Source: Volvox africanus
Lineage: Eukaryota; Chlorophyta; Chlorophyceae; Chlamydomonadales; Volvocaceae
Assembly (NCBI GenBank): GCA_030268105.1
Contig: BSDZ01000015.1
Location: 124,001-188,000, forward strand
DNA: 64,000 nucleotides
Direction: 5' to 3'
Position 1 is the stretch's first letter. Each line of letters begins with the position of its first letter. The notes under the pieces were generated by a model. It searched no databases. It saw only the letters and a program-made list of their open reading frames with translations, and was not told the DNA's origin. The translations under genes were made by a program, and so were the position numbers. Shown one piece after another: positions 1 to 13,815 of this stretch.

Positions 1-905
1 CCGCTTTCATCGCACCGACGGCTCCACCATCCAGTGCCATGCACTACCGTGTGTCCCACATGCCTCGTGCCCAACACAAGCCTTAAGAACGGCACCTGGT
101 CCCCGTCCGCCGGGATATGCCCGTTTGCCAGTGGTCGGTGAAGGTGCGACAAACACCGCACCCTACAACCACGATATCACCCTGAACAGGATGGACGGAA
201 TACTGGGAATGAAGCCTTCCAGGCTACCCATATCTGCAGCTAAGGAACACACATTATGACTCGGACCGAATGAAGCCCGAAGCAGACGGACCCGCACTGG
301 ACTAATGTAAAACATGGTGCCTTCCATATCACACAAACTTAGGAAACAGCACAATTTAGTTAAGCCAGGCCAAGCAGGTCGGAGACGACCGCACTCCGCT
401 GTAGGCTGCCGAACTTGAAAACAAACTTGAACAAACAACAGGACATCACCATATCCCAATCACCGACTTGGGCCGATCAGAAGGGCAAATGTCCGCACGC
501 TTTTCTCCCGCTAGTTTGGCGTTACTACAGCGGTTCGTCTGGTTGCCTCACATGTACTGCACGCAGAAAATATATACCTAATGCTGTGGGCAAATGAAAG
601 GGATGCGACGAAACAGGTCCCCTCATGCCCCCATCGGCAAGCCCAAAACAGTTGTTGCAATGGCGCTGTTGTGGTGTGCGCTTGCTGAGGCTATGGAAGC
701 GTGGTTTGCCCCGCAAACCAACAAGCCAGCCTCTAGCGTTAGCCGCCATCGGCAGATTAATCGTTGCAAACACCGTGGAACGAATTTTTCGCTGTCCCAA
801 ACACACATATTTGTTTCAATCAGATACTTATCCAAGAACCTATCCTAAAATCCATAGACATCCAAATTGATGCATAAAAAACTAGACCTCAACCTTGTTT
901 CCCAG

Positions 906-1034
906 ATGGCCCCACTGGTGGCGCTCCGTATGGTTGACCACCACTACTTCTGGCGGCTGCCGGCACCCGTTGGTTGTCCGGAGGTGCAGGACAGACTGCA
1001 GTGGTGGGGCTTTGATGCCTGGAACGTGCTGTGA
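906..1034 (+). pseudogene. Captured terminal exon of LRR-like gene, A copy 1
   Basis: A 129-nt open segment (42 codons plus TGA) starts at a CAG|ATG splice acceptor, begins MAPLVALRMVDHHYFW and ends FDAWNVL. It is identical to the last exon of the gene at 43.3-44.9 kb (44,726-44,854). The preceding LRR-like exons of that gene are not in the repeat unit, so this copy is an orphan exon. It could be used only if an upstream transcript spliced into it. The remainder of the 3' flank is also shared with 44,855-45,429. Confidence 0.8.
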
Positions 1035-2572
1035 CCTGTGCGGATTGGCAGGTGAAAGGAGCGAAGATGCCAGCGACCGGACCACTCTGACTCACTTGTT
1101 TGCCTCAGTCCCAGCTGAGATTGCTGAATGCTGTGCCGTGCTCAATGCTGGTAGAGTGAGGACATAAATCATGGCTTCTGCCCTTCTATGCGATGTTGGT
1201 TTGTATTGCGTTGTATATATTTGGACGTGCGTCGAGGAATGCCGCAAGATGGGAGGTGCGGGGTTGGAAGTTGTATCCATAACTGCCCGTAGGTGCGCCG
1301 TGTCGTCGTGTTGAGCCTCGAGGCTCGATAAATGCTGCAGATGCCTTGGAGGGAGGGTATTGGTGAATATAGGGTGTTGCCGCATGCCGCTCCGTTAATT
1401 GACTGATGTTGATATACCACATCATGTGATGTAGCCTTATGTGCCGTCCCACTTCTTAATGTTTGAGAAGCGAGTTTTAGCCGAAGTTTAAGGGACAAAG
1501 ATGTCAAAGATCTGACCGCTAGCCTGGATGTGGGGAGGGGACTTGGATGAGCGCAAAGTGGCACCGACGCGGCAATCCAACGGCTTGCATGTTCGACCTG
1601 GTTGACCAACCTAGGTAGTCAATGACGGGGGCGGCGACTTCCCTTCTGGGGCGCGGTGGTTGGTGAAGGTGCTCGGTCGCATTTTGCCCGTCTTCCCGAA
1701 ACGAACAAGAAGCGTTCGTCCCTAGGGACGAGACGCAGAAAGCCAAGAAGGGATGTGAACCGTGAAGCTGTTGCCGGCTGCGGTTCAGTCGCCCCAACGG
1801 CTCCCTCCAACGAGGCAGGAGGAGAAGAAATCGCTATTAGGGGCGTTATTCCGTTGTGCCACCTTGTTCCACCCAAGATGCCGCCCAGTCGTACGACGCG
1901 CCTCCTGGACGAGTTCTGGAAGGGATGAGTCAAAGCCGCTGCTGGAGATGCCTGGGGTATGAAATCGATTTTACCGTTAGATGTGAATTGATGGCTCGGC
2001 TCGCCTTGCATTAAGTGTTTTGCATTTGTTTGTTGGAATAAGGTTACGAGCAGACGACGTCTCTAATAAAACAGTGTTTTACCGGTGGACTTCTTAGGTC
2101 AAGCCAAAGCCGGTGCGGGTCAGCTGGCGGTTGCCGCGAAGGGTTACCGGAGGTCCAAGGTTAAATGGATTGGTTGGTTACGGTCGAATGGATGGTGAAC
2201 CAAATGTGGTTTCAGAGCGGGTCACTTCGGACAGGAACTTTAACAGGACTTCAAGTATATGTATACTAGAGAATCAACCGGTTTTGCTAGGTATCTGCTG
2301 TGTCAGTCCAGTATCGCGAACCGTCGGCGGGGGCGATGGAATCAGAGGACGTAACGGGTGTCGCAGTGTGGCGCGGGCAACTTGCACTGTCTTTTCAGAG
2401 TGTCACCGTTGACTGCCTATTTTGGTTGGAAATTCATGTGATACTGTACGAGGCGTGTAAGACTCACAGCATTATTGAAAAGTTGTTTTCTGTGCGCTGA
2501 TTTTCGATTTTCAAAGAACCTCAAAGTTTAGCTGGCCACTGCTGGCCTTCCCTTGCTTGCTGCTCTCAGGAG

Positions 2573-2776
2573 ATGTCGGACGTCACTTTCGCGGGCATCT
2601 ATCCAGAAAGCTGCAACTACAGCAACATTTCAATCATGCTGTCCTCAATAAGCGCTGATGGTTGCGAGGAACAGATAACAGGCCTTGATGCGGTGTCTTG
2701 GGGACTGGCACGGTATTTTGCAATAAACACGTCTTTCCTATATATTCCAGTTAACCGACCGTTGAAGCCGGAGTAA
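2573..2776 (+). CDS. Unrecognised 67-codon ORF of the A unit (repeated)
   Basis: An open frame beginning MSDVTFAGIYPESCNYSN and ending VNRPLKPE follows a pyrimidine-rich stretch and a CAG that could be a splice acceptor. Its mixed composition looks more protein-like than the other short A-unit frames, but I recognise no family. Identical copies lie at 6835-7038, 11,096-11,299, 15,354-15,557 and 19,613-19,816. A second short frame at 2798-2860 begins MKLPMAAPDNLVLIDTGF and runs into a good donor, GTAAGT, so these may be exon remnants. Identity among copies comes from recent amplification and is not evidence of selection. Confidence 0.25.
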   Translation: MSDVTFAGIYPESCNYSNISIMLSSISADGCEEQITGLDAVSWGLARYFAINTSFLYIPVNRPLKPE

Positions 2777-3128
2777 ACTCTAACCGGTCGTTCGGATATG
2801 AAGCTTCCCATGGCCGCACCAGATAATCTAGTGCTAATAGATACCGGATTCATTTGGAGAGTAAGTGGGGCATGCTGGGCGTGTCTGGGGCGGTCGGTCG
2901 TCGATGATGCAGTGAGCCATTCATCCTCGATCCGCAGAGCTCATGGGCAACCAGTTTCAGCTTTCAGGAAGGGAGGGTAGCGTGCAGTATGGCCAAGCAA
3001 GCAGCTCCCACGCTAGAATTCTCCTTCTTTGGGATTAGAAGCTGACATTGGACCCCCGCACCAACCATCTGCTCCGTTGGTCCATCTCTGATCATGGCGG
3101 GCAAAAGCTTAATGGTAGGCTGGCCCAG

Positions 3129-3260
3129 GACGGGGCCGGGGCCGGGGACGGGGCCGGGCCGGGGACGGGGACGGGGACGGGGACGGGGACGGGGACGGGG
3201 ACGGGGACGGGGACGGGGACGGGGGCGGGGGCGGGGGCGGGGGCGGGGGCGGGGGCGGGG
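3129..3260 (+). repeat. GGGGAC/GGGGCG hexanucleotide tract, unit 1
   Basis: About 130 bp of G4C-type hexamers runs from GGGGCC-rich through GGGGAC repeats to GGGGCG repeats. It differs in length and internal order from the other four copies and explains most of the unit-length differences. The G-runs could form G-quadruplexes. Confidence 0.95.
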
Positions 3261-5167
3261 ATGGGACTGGGGCTTCCCTCCTCCATCTCGGATGCTGAGA
3301 TGACTGCTGTCCTGGAGGCCATGAGCCCCAATAAGGCGGATCTCAAGCGTACCTCTCAGTGCACGGGTTGCCGGAGAGACTTCGCAAGCACTTGACAGCT
3401 GTGCTGCTGCCGGCAATCTGAGGGCCACCATAGATGATAGATAAGACGCTGAGGCAACTATATCAATATATCTTATATCTTGTTATGGGGCTTTTGTCGA
3501 TCGAAATTGTTAGTTGCCAAGCCCTTGCTTGCATCGGCTGGCAGTATGTAACGGCTCCCCATAAAGGTTACATGCGCTCCTTGTAACGCCATGCCTGCTC
3601 CACGCAGCAGCCCATTATATTGTCAAGATACATCTATCTACCGTTCTAACATCGGCAAGTGCGTACTTAGTGATAAATATTAACCGGTCAGCCCTGCATA
3701 GAATTCCTAGCAGGAAATCTATCATGGCTGCCAGTGGTTCACCCCCACAGTCAGCCTGCTGATCAATCTTGCTTATCCCCAGAAATAAACTGCAAATAAT
3801 ACATTACGTAGATCAACCATTTTATTAACAGAATAACCAGAAGAATCGCTGGTCCCAGAGAAACGGACTCGTGGAAAGGAAGGGTGTGGCGGCAGGTTAT
3901 GGCTCAGTAGCTGTACAACACAAAACGCGCGCTACAGTTTTGATACTGCCTATGTACAGTAGTACGATCACCTAATTTTGTACGACCGCAATTCATGTCA
4001 ATTAAAGCCTATCATCATGACTTTCAACGTTTAACGTTCTTACTAAGACATAAGCTGCTGCGGTGTTTTTGTGGAATGAATGGTGGTAAGTGAGGGCTGC
4101 GGTGAGCTGCATTCACGGTCCATGCTTGACCTGTACCCGGTGCGGCGGTATCCCCCACACGACTACACAAGGATAACAAATGGCGCACGTGTGAAAGCAT
4201 GAGTGCGTTACACATCATTGTGAGTACAGCATCAGGGATACTTCCCACGTTAGCAACCATACCCGCTTTCATCGCACCGACGGCTCCACCATCCAGTGCC
4301 ATGCACTACCGTGTGTCCCACATGCCTCGTGCCCAACACAAGCCTTAAGAACGGCACCTGGTCCCCGTCCGCCGGGATATGCCCGTTTGCCAGTGGTCGG
4401 TGAAGGTGCGACAAACACCGCACCCTACAACCACGATATCACCCTGAACAGGATGGACGGAATACTGGGAATGAAGCCTTCCAGGCTACCCATATCTGCA
4501 GCTAAGGAACACACATTATGACTCGGACCGAATGAAGCCCGAAGCAGACGGACCCGCACTGGACTAATGTAAAACATGGTGCCTTCCATATCACACAAAC
4601 TTAGGAAACAGCACAATTTAGTTAAGCCAGGCCAAGCAGGTCGGAGACGACCGCACTCCGCTGTAGGCTGCCGAACTTGAAAACAAACTTGAACAAACAA
4701 CAGGACATCACCATATCCCAATCACCGACTTGGGCCGATCAGAAGGGCAAATGTCCGCACGCTTTTCTCCCGCTAGTTTGGCGTTACTACAGCGGTTCGT
4801 CTGGTTGCCTCACATGTACTGCACGCAGAAAATATATACCTAATGCTGTGGGCAAATGAAAGGGATGCGACGAAACAGGTCCCCTCATGCCCCCATCGGC
4901 AAGCCCAAAACAGTTGTTGCAATGGCGCTGTTGTGGTGTGCGCTTGCTGAGGCTATGGAAGCGTGGTTTGCCCCGCAAACCAACAAGCCAGCCTCTAGCG
5001 TTAGCCGCCATCGGCAGATTAATCGTTGCAAACACCGTGGAACGAATTTTTCGCTGTCCCAAACACACATATTTGTTTCAATCAGATACTTATCCAAGAA
5101 CCTATCCTAAAATCCATAGACATCCAAATTGATGCATAAAAAACTAGACCTCAACCTTGTTTCCCAG

Positions 5168-5296
5168 ATGGCCCCACTGGTGGCGCTCCGTATGGTTGAC
5201 CACCACTACTTCTGGCGGCTGCCGGCACCCGTTGGTTGTCCGGAGGTGCAGGACAGACTGCAGTGGTGGGGCTTTGATGCCTGGAACGTGCTGTGA
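5168..5296 (+). pseudogene. Captured terminal exon, A copy 2
   Basis: This is the same 129-nt exon with its CAG acceptor and TGA stop, identical to copy 1 and again without the upstream exons of the parent gene. Confidence 0.8.
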
Positions 5297-7390
5297 CCTG
5301 TGCGGATTGGCAGGTGAAAGGAGCGAAGATGCCAGCGACCGGACCACTCTGACTCACTTGTTTGCCTCAGTCCCAGCTGAGATTGCTGAATGCTGTGCCG
5401 TGCTCAATGCTGGTAGAGTGAGGACATAAATCATGGCTTCTGCCCTTCTATGCGATGTTGGTTTGTATTGCGTTGTATATATTTGGACGTGCGTCGAGGA
5501 ATGCCGCAAGATGGGAGGTGCGGGGTTGGAAGTTGTATCCATAACTGCCCGTAGGTGCGCCGTGTCGTCGTGTTGAGCCTCGAGGCTCGATAAATGCTGC
5601 AGATGCCTTGGAGGGAGGGTATTGGTGAATATAGGGTGTTGCCGCATGCCGCTCCGTTAATTGACTGATGTTGATATACCACATCATGTGATGTAGCCTT
5701 ATGTGCCGTCCCACTTCTTAATGTTTGAGAAGCGAGTTTTAGCCGAAGTTTAAGGGACAAAGATGTCAAAGATCTGACCGCTAGCCTGGATGTGGGGAGG
5801 GGACTTGGATGAGCGCAAAGTGGCACCGACGCGGCAATCCAACGGCTTGCATGTTCGACCTGGTTGACCAACCTAGGTAGTCAATGACGGGGGCGGCGAC
5901 TTCCCTTCTGGGGCGCGGTGGTTGGTGAAGGTGCTCGGTCGCATTTTGCCCGTCTTCCCGAAACGAACAAGAAGCGTTCGTCCCTAGGGACGAGACGCAG
6001 AAAGCCAAGAAGGGATGTGAACCGTGAAGCTGTTGCCGGCTGCGGTTCAGTCGCCCCAACGGCTCCCTCCAACGAGGCAGGAGGAGAAGAAATCGCTATT
6101 AGGGGCGTTATTCCGTTGTGCCACCTTGTTCCACCCAAGATGCCGCCCAGTCGTACGACGCGCCTCCTGGACGAGTTCTGGAAGGGATGAGTCAAAGCCG
6201 CTGCTGGAGATGCCTGGGGTATGAAATCGATTTTACCGTTAGATGTGAATTGATGGCTCGGCTCGCCTTGCATTAAGTGTTTTGCATTTGTTTGTTGGAA
6301 TAAGGTTACGAGCAGACGACGTCTCTAATAAAACAGTGTTTTACCGGTGGACTTCTTAGGTCAAGCCAAAGCCGGTGCGGGTCAGCTGGCGGTTGCCGCG
6401 AAGGGTTACCGGAGGTCCAAGGTTAAATGGATTGGTTGGTTACGGTCGAATGGATGGTGAACCAAATGTGGTTTCAGAGCGGGTCACTTCGGACAGGAAC
6501 TTTAACAGGACTTCAAGTATATGTATACTAGAGAATCAACCGGTTTTGCTAGGTATCTGCTGTGTCAGTCCAGTATCGCGAACCGTCGGCGGGGGCGATG
6601 GAATCAGAGGACGTAACGGGTGTCGCAGTGTGGCGCGGGCAACTTGCACTGTCTTTTCAGAGTGTCACCGTTGACTGCCTATTTTGGTTGGAAATTCATG
6701 TGATACTGTACGAGGCGTGTAAGACTCACAGCATTATTGAAAAGTTGTTTTCTGTGCGCTGATTTTCGATTTTCAAAGAACCTCAAAGTTTAGCTGGCCA
6801 CTGCTGGCCTTCCCTTGCTTGCTGCTCTCAGGAGATGTCGGACGTCACTTTCGCGGGCATCTATCCAGAAAGCTGCAACTACAGCAACATTTCAATCATG
6901 CTGTCCTCAATAAGCGCTGATGGTTGCGAGGAACAGATAACAGGCCTTGATGCGGTGTCTTGGGGACTGGCACGGTATTTTGCAATAAACACGTCTTTCC
7001 TATATATTCCAGTTAACCGACCGTTGAAGCCGGAGTAAACTCTAACCGGTCGTTCGGATATGAAGCTTCCCATGGCCGCACCAGATAATCTAGTGCTAAT
7101 AGATACCGGATTCATTTGGAGAGTAAGTGGGGCATGCTGGGCGTGTCTGGGGCGGTCGGTCGTCGATGATGCAGTGAGCCATTCATCCTCGATCCGCAGA
7201 GCTCATGGGCAACCAGTTTCAGCTTTCAGGAAGGGAGGGTAGCGTGCAGTATGGCCAAGCAAGCAGCTCCCACGCTAGAATTCTCCTTCTTTGGGATTAG
7301 AAGCTGACATTGGACCCCCGCACCAACCATCTGCTCCGTTGGTCCATCTCTGATCATGGCGGGCAAAAGCTTAATGGTAGGCTGGCCCAG

Positions 7391-7521
7391 GACGGGGCCG
7401 GGGCCGGGGACGGGGCCGGGGCCGGGGCGGGGACGGGGACGGGGACGGGGACGGGGACGGGGACGGGGACGGGGACGGGGACGGGGGCGGGGGCGGGGGG
7501 GGGGCGGGGGCGGGGGCGGGG
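7391..7521 (+). repeat. GGGGAC/GGGGCG tract, unit 2
   Basis: This is the same position in the second unit. Here the GGGGCG part contains a longer uninterrupted G run, which shifts the reading frame of the flanking ORF compared with units 1, 3 and 4. Confidence 0.95.
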
Positions 7522-9428
7522 ATGGGACTGGGGCTTCCCTCCTCCATCTCGGATGCTGAGATGACTGCTGTCCTGGAGGCCATGAGCCCCAATAAGGCGG
7601 ATCTCAAGCGTACCTCTCAGTGCACGGGTTGCCGGAGAGACTTCGCAAGCACTTGACAGCTGTGCTGCTGCCGGCAATCTGAGGGCCACCATAGATGATA
7701 GATAAGACGCTGAGGCAACTATATCAATATATCTTATATCTTGTTATGGGGCTTTTGTCGATCGAAATTGTTAGTTGCCAAGCCCTTGCTTGCATCGGCT
7801 GGCAGTATGTAACGGCTCCCCATAAAGGTTACATGCGCTCCTTGTAACGCCATGCCTGCTCCACGCAGCAGCCCATTATATTGTCAAGATACATCTATCT
7901 ACCGTTCTAACATCGGCAAGTGCGTACTTAGTGATAAATATTAACCGGTCAGCCCTGCATAGAATTCCTAGCAGGAAATCTATCATGGCTGCCAGTGGTT
8001 CACCCCCACAGTCAGCCTGCTGATCAATCTTGCTTATCCCCAGAAATAAACTGCAAATAATACATTACGTAGATCAACCATTTTATTAACAGAATAACCA
8101 GAAGAATCGCTGGTCCCAGAGAAACGGACTCGTGGAAAGGAAGGGTGTGGCGGCAGGTTATGGCTCAGTAGCTGTACAACACAAAACGCGCGCTACAGTT
8201 TTGATACTGCCTATGTACAGTAGTACGATCACCTAATTTTGTACGACCGCAATTCATGTCAATTAAAGCCTATCATCATGACTTTCAACGTTTAACGTTC
8301 TTACTAAGACATAAGCTGCTGCGGTGTTTTTGTGGAATGAATGGTGGTAAGTGAGGGCTGCGGTGAGCTGCATTCACGGTCCATGCTTGACCTGTACCCG
8401 GTGCGGCGGTATCCCCCACACGACTACACAAGGATAACAAATGGCGCACGTGTGAAAGCATGAGTGCGTTACACATCATTGTGAGTACAGCATCAGGGAT
8501 ACTTCCCACGTTAGCAACCATACCCGCTTTCATCGCACCGACGGCTCCACCATCCAGTGCCATGCACTACCGTGTGTCCCACATGCCTCGTGCCCAACAC
8601 AAGCCTTAAGAACGGCACCTGGTCCCCGTCCGCCGGGATATGCCCGTTTGCCAGTGGTCGGTGAAGGTGCGACAAACACCGCACCCTACAACCACGATAT
8701 CACCCTGAACAGGATGGACGGAATACTGGGAATGAAGCCTTCCAGGCTACCCATATCTGCAGCTAAGGAACACACATTATGACTCGGACCGAATGAAGCC
8801 CGAAGCAGACGGACCCGCACTGGACTAATGTAAAACATGGTGCCTTCCATATCACACAAACTTAGGAAACAGCACAATTTAGTTAAGCCAGGCCAAGCAG
8901 GTCGGAGACGACCGCACTCCGCTGTAGGCTGCCGAACTTGAAAACAAACTTGAACAAACAACAGGACATCACCATATCCCAATCACCGACTTGGGCCGAT
9001 CAGAAGGGCAAATGTCCGCACGCTTTTCTCCCGCTAGTTTGGCGTTACTACAGCGGTTCGTCTGGTTGCCTCACATGTACTGCACGCAGAAAATATATAC
9101 CTAATGCTGTGGGCAAATGAAAGGGATGCGACGAAACAGGTCCCCTCATGCCCCCATCGGCAAGCCCAAAACAGTTGTTGCAATGGCGCTGTTGTGGTGT
9201 GCGCTTGCTGAGGCTATGGAAGCGTGGTTTGCCCCGCAAACCAACAAGCCAGCCTCTAGCGTTAGCCGCCATCGGCAGATTAATCGTTGCAAACACCGTG
9301 GAACGAATTTTTCGCTGTCCCAAACACACATATTTGTTTCAATCAGATACTTATCCAAGAACCTATCCTAAAATCCATAGACATCCAAATTGATGCATAA
9401 AAAACTAGACCTCAACCTTGTTTCCCAG

Positions 9429-9557
9429 ATGGCCCCACTGGTGGCGCTCCGTATGGTTGACCACCACTACTTCTGGCGGCTGCCGGCACCCGTTGGTTGT
9501 CCGGAGGTGCAGGACAGACTGCAGTGGTGGGGCTTTGATGCCTGGAACGTGCTGTGA
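9429..9557 (+). pseudogene. Captured terminal exon, A copy 3
   Basis: This is the same 129-nt exon with intact acceptor, frame and stop, in the third 4.26-kb unit. Confidence 0.8.
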
Positions 9558-11652
9558 CCTGTGCGGATTGGCAGGTGAAAGGAGCGAAGATGCCAGCGAC
9601 CGGACCACTCTGACTCACTTGTTTGCCTCAGTCCCAGCTGAGATTGCTGAATGCTGTGCCGTGCTCAATGCTGGTAGAGTGAGGACATAAATCATGGCTT
9701 CTGCCCTTCTATGCGATGTTGGTTTGTATTGCGTTGTATATATTTGGACGTGCGTCGAGGAATGCCGCAAGATGGGAGGTGCGGGGTTGGAAGTTGTATC
9801 CATAACTGCCCGTAGGTGCGCCGTGTCGTCGTGTTGAGCCTCGAGGCTCGATAAATGCTGCAGATGCCTTGGAGGGAGGGTATTGGTGAATATAGGGTGT
9901 TGCCGCATGCCGCTCCGTTAATTGACTGATGTTGATATACCACATCATGTGATGTAGCCTTATGTGCCGTCCCACTTCTTAATGTTTGAGAAGCGAGTTT
10001 TAGCCGAAGTTTAAGGGACAAAGATGTCAAAGATCTGACCGCTAGCCTGGATGTGGGGAGGGGACTTGGATGAGCGCAAAGTGGCACCGACGCGGCAATC
10101 CAACGGCTTGCATGTTCGACCTGGTTGACCAACCTAGGTAGTCAATGACGGGGGCGGCGACTTCCCTTCTGGGGCGCGGTGGTTGGTGAAGGTGCTCGGT
10201 CGCATTTTGCCCGTCTTCCCGAAACGAACAAGAAGCGTTCGTCCCTAGGGACGAGACGCAGAAAGCCAAGAAGGGATGTGAACCGTGAAGCTGTTGCCGG
10301 CTGCGGTTCAGTCGCCCCAACGGCTCCCTCCAACGAGGCAGGAGGAGAAGAAATCGCTATTAGGGGCGTTATTCCGTTGTGCCACCTTGTTCCACCCAAG
10401 ATGCCGCCCAGTCGTACGACGCGCCTCCTGGACGAGTTCTGGAAGGGATGAGTCAAAGCCGCTGCTGGAGATGCCTGGGGTATGAAATCGATTTTACCGT
10501 TAGATGTGAATTGATGGCTCGGCTCGCCTTGCATTAAGTGTTTTGCATTTGTTTGTTGGAATAAGGTTACGAGCAGACGACGTCTCTAATAAAACAGTGT
10601 TTTACCGGTGGACTTCTTAGGTCAAGCCAAAGCCGGTGCGGGTCAGCTGGCGGTTGCCGCGAAGGGTTACCGGAGGTCCAAGGTTAAATGGATTGGTTGG
10701 TTACGGTCGAATGGATGGTGAACCAAATGTGGTTTCAGAGCGGGTCACTTCGGACAGGAACTTTAACAGGACTTCAAGTATATGTATACTAGAGAATCAA
10801 CCGGTTTTGCTAGGTATCTGCTGTGTCAGTCCAGTATCGCGAACCGTCGGCGGGGGCGATGGAATCAGAGGACGTAACGGGTGTCGCAGTGTGGCGCGGG
10901 CAACTTGCACTGTCTTTTCAGAGTGTCACCGTTGACTGCCTATTTTGGTTGGAAATTCATGTGATACTGTACGAGGCGTGTAAGACTCACAGCATTATTG
11001 AAAAGTTGTTTTCTGTGCGCTGATTTTCGATTTTCAAAGAACCTCAAAGTTTAGCTGGCCACTGCTGGCCTTCCCTTGCTTGCTGCTCTCAGGAGATGTC
11101 GGACGTCACTTTCGCGGGCATCTATCCAGAAAGCTGCAACTACAGCAACATTTCAATCATGCTGTCCTCAATAAGCGCTGATGGTTGCGAGGAACAGATA
11201 ACAGGCCTTGATGCGGTGTCTTGGGGACTGGCACGGTATTTTGCAATAAACACGTCTTTCCTATATATTCCAGTTAACCGACCGTTGAAGCCGGAGTAAA
11301 CTCTAACCGGTCGTTCGGATATGAAGCTTCCCATGGCCGCACCAGATAATCTAGTGCTAATAGATACCGGATTCATTTGGAGAGTAAGTGGGGCATGCTG
11401 GGCGTGTCTGGGGCGGTCGGTCGTCGATGATGCAGTGAGCCATTCATCCTCGATCCGCAGAGCTCATGGGCAACCAGTTTCAGCTTTCAGGAAGGGAGGG
11501 TAGCGTGCAGTATGGCCAAGCAAGCAGCTCCCACGCTAGAATTCTCCTTCTTTGGGATTAGAAGCTGACATTGGACCCCCGCACCAACCATCTGCTCCGT
11601 TGGTCCATCTCTGATCATGGCGGGCAAAAGCTTAATGGTAGGCTGGCCCAGG

Positions 11653-11780
11653 ACGGGGCCGGGGCCGGGGACGGGGCCGGGGCCGGGCGGGGACGGGGAC
11701 GGGGACGGGGACGGGGACGGGGACGGGGACGGGGACGGGGACGGGGCGGGGGCGGGGGCGGGGGCGGGGGCGGGGCGGGG
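11653..11780 (+). repeat. GGGGAC/GGGGCG tract, unit 3
   Basis: The tract is a few bases shorter than in unit 1, with a different number of GGGGAC and GGGGCG repeats. Confidence 0.95.
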
Positions 11781-13686
11781 ATGGGACTGGGGCTTCCCTC
11801 CTCCATCTCGGATGCTGAGATGACTGCTGTCCTGGAGGCCATGAGCCCCAATAAGGCGGATCTCAAGCGTACCTCTCAGTGCACGGGTTGCCGGAGAGAC
11901 TTCGCAAGCACTTGACAGCTGTGCTGCTGCCGGCAATCTGAGGGCCACCATAGATGATAGATAAGACGCTGAGGCAACTATATCAATATATCTTATATCT
12001 TGTTATGGGGCTTTTGTCGATCGAAATTGTTAGTTGCCAAGCCCTTGCTTGCATCGGCTGGCAGTATGTAACGGCTCCCCATAAAGGTTACATGCGCTCC
12101 TTGTAACGCCATGCCTGCTCCACGCAGCAGCCCATTATATTGTCAAGATACATCTATCTACCGTTCTAACATCGGCAAGTGCGTACTTAGTGATAAATAT
12201 TAACCGGTCAGCCCTGCATAGAATTCCTAGCAGGAAATCTATCATGGCTGCCAGTGGTTCACCCCCACAGTCAGCCTGCTGATCAATCTTGCTTATCCCC
12301 AGAAATAAACTGCAAATAATACATTACGTAGATCAACCATTTTATTAACAGAATAACCAGAAGAATCGCTGGTCCCAGAGAAACGGACTCGTGGAAAGGA
12401 AGGTGTGGCGGCAGGTTATGGCTCAGTAGCTGTACAACACAAAACGCGCGCTACAGTTTTGATACTGCCTATGTACAGTAGTACGATCACCTAATTTTGT
12501 ACGACCGCAATTCATGTCAATTAAAGCCTATCATCATGACTTTCAACGTTTAACGTTCTTACTAAGACATAAGCTGCTGCGGTGTTTTTGTGGAATGAAT
12601 GGTGGTAAGTGAGGGCTGCGGTGAGCTGCATTCACGGTCCATGCTTGACCTGTACCCGGTGCGGCGGTATCCCCCACACGACTACACAAGGATAACAAAT
12701 GGCGCACGTGTGAAAGCATGAGTGCGTTACACATCATTGTGAGTACAGCATCAGGGATACTTCCCACGTTAGCAACCATACCCGCTTTCATCGCACCGAC
12801 GGCTCCACCATCCAGTGCCATGCACTACCGTGTGTCCCACATGCCTCGTGCCCAACACAAGCCTTAAGAACGGCACCTGGTCCCCGTCCGCCGGGATATG
12901 CCCGTTTGCCAGTGGTCGGTGAAGGTGCGACAAACACCGCACCCTACAACCACGATATCACCCTGAACAGGATGGACGGAATACTGGGAATGAAGCCTTC
13001 CAGGCTACCCATATCTGCAGCTAAGGAACACACATTATGACTCGGACCGAATGAAGCCCGAAGCAGACGGACCCGCACTGGACTAATGTAAAACATGGTG
13101 CCTTCCATATCACACAAACTTAGGAAACAGCACAATTTAGTTAAGCCAGGCCAAGCAGGTCGGAGACGACCGCACTCCGCTGTAGGCTGCCGAACTTGAA
13201 AACAAACTTGAACAAACAACAGGACATCACCATATCCCAATCACCGACTTGGGCCGATCAGAAGGGCAAATGTCCGCACGCTTTTCTCCCGCTAGTTTGG
13301 CGTTACTACAGCGGTTCGTCTGGTTGCCTCACATGTACTGCACGCAGAAAATATATACCTAATGCTGTGGGCAAATGAAAGGGATGCGACGAAACAGGTC
13401 CCCTCATGCCCCCATCGGCAAGCCCAAAACAGTTGTTGCAATGGCGCTGTTGTGGTGTGCGCTTGCTGAGGCTATGGAAGCGTGGTTTGCCCCGCAAACC
13501 AACAAGCCAGCCTCTAGCGTTAGCCGCCATCGGCAGATTAATCGTTGCAAACACCGTGGAACGAATTTTTCGCTGTCCCAAACACACATATTTGTTTCAA
13601 TCAGATACTTATCCAAGAACCTATCCTAAAATCCATAGACATCCAAATTGATGCATAAAAAACTAGACCTCAACCTTGTTTCCCAG

Positions 13687-13815
13687 ATGGCCCCACTGGT
13701 GGCGCTCCGTATGGTTGACCACCACTACTTCTGGCGGCTGCCGGCACCCGTTGGTTGTCCGGAGGTGCAGGACAGACTGCAGTGGTGGGGCTTTGATGCC
13801 TGGAACGTGCTGTGA
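13687..13815 (+). pseudogene. Captured terminal exon, A copy 4
   Basis: This is the same 129-nt exon with intact acceptor, frame and stop, in the fourth 4.26-kb unit. Confidence 0.8.

Noticed and set aside
1169..1609. 146-codon minus-strand ORF in each A unit
   Set aside because: It overlaps the 3' flank of the captured + strand exon, resembles no protein, and its copies are identical only because the whole unit was amplified.
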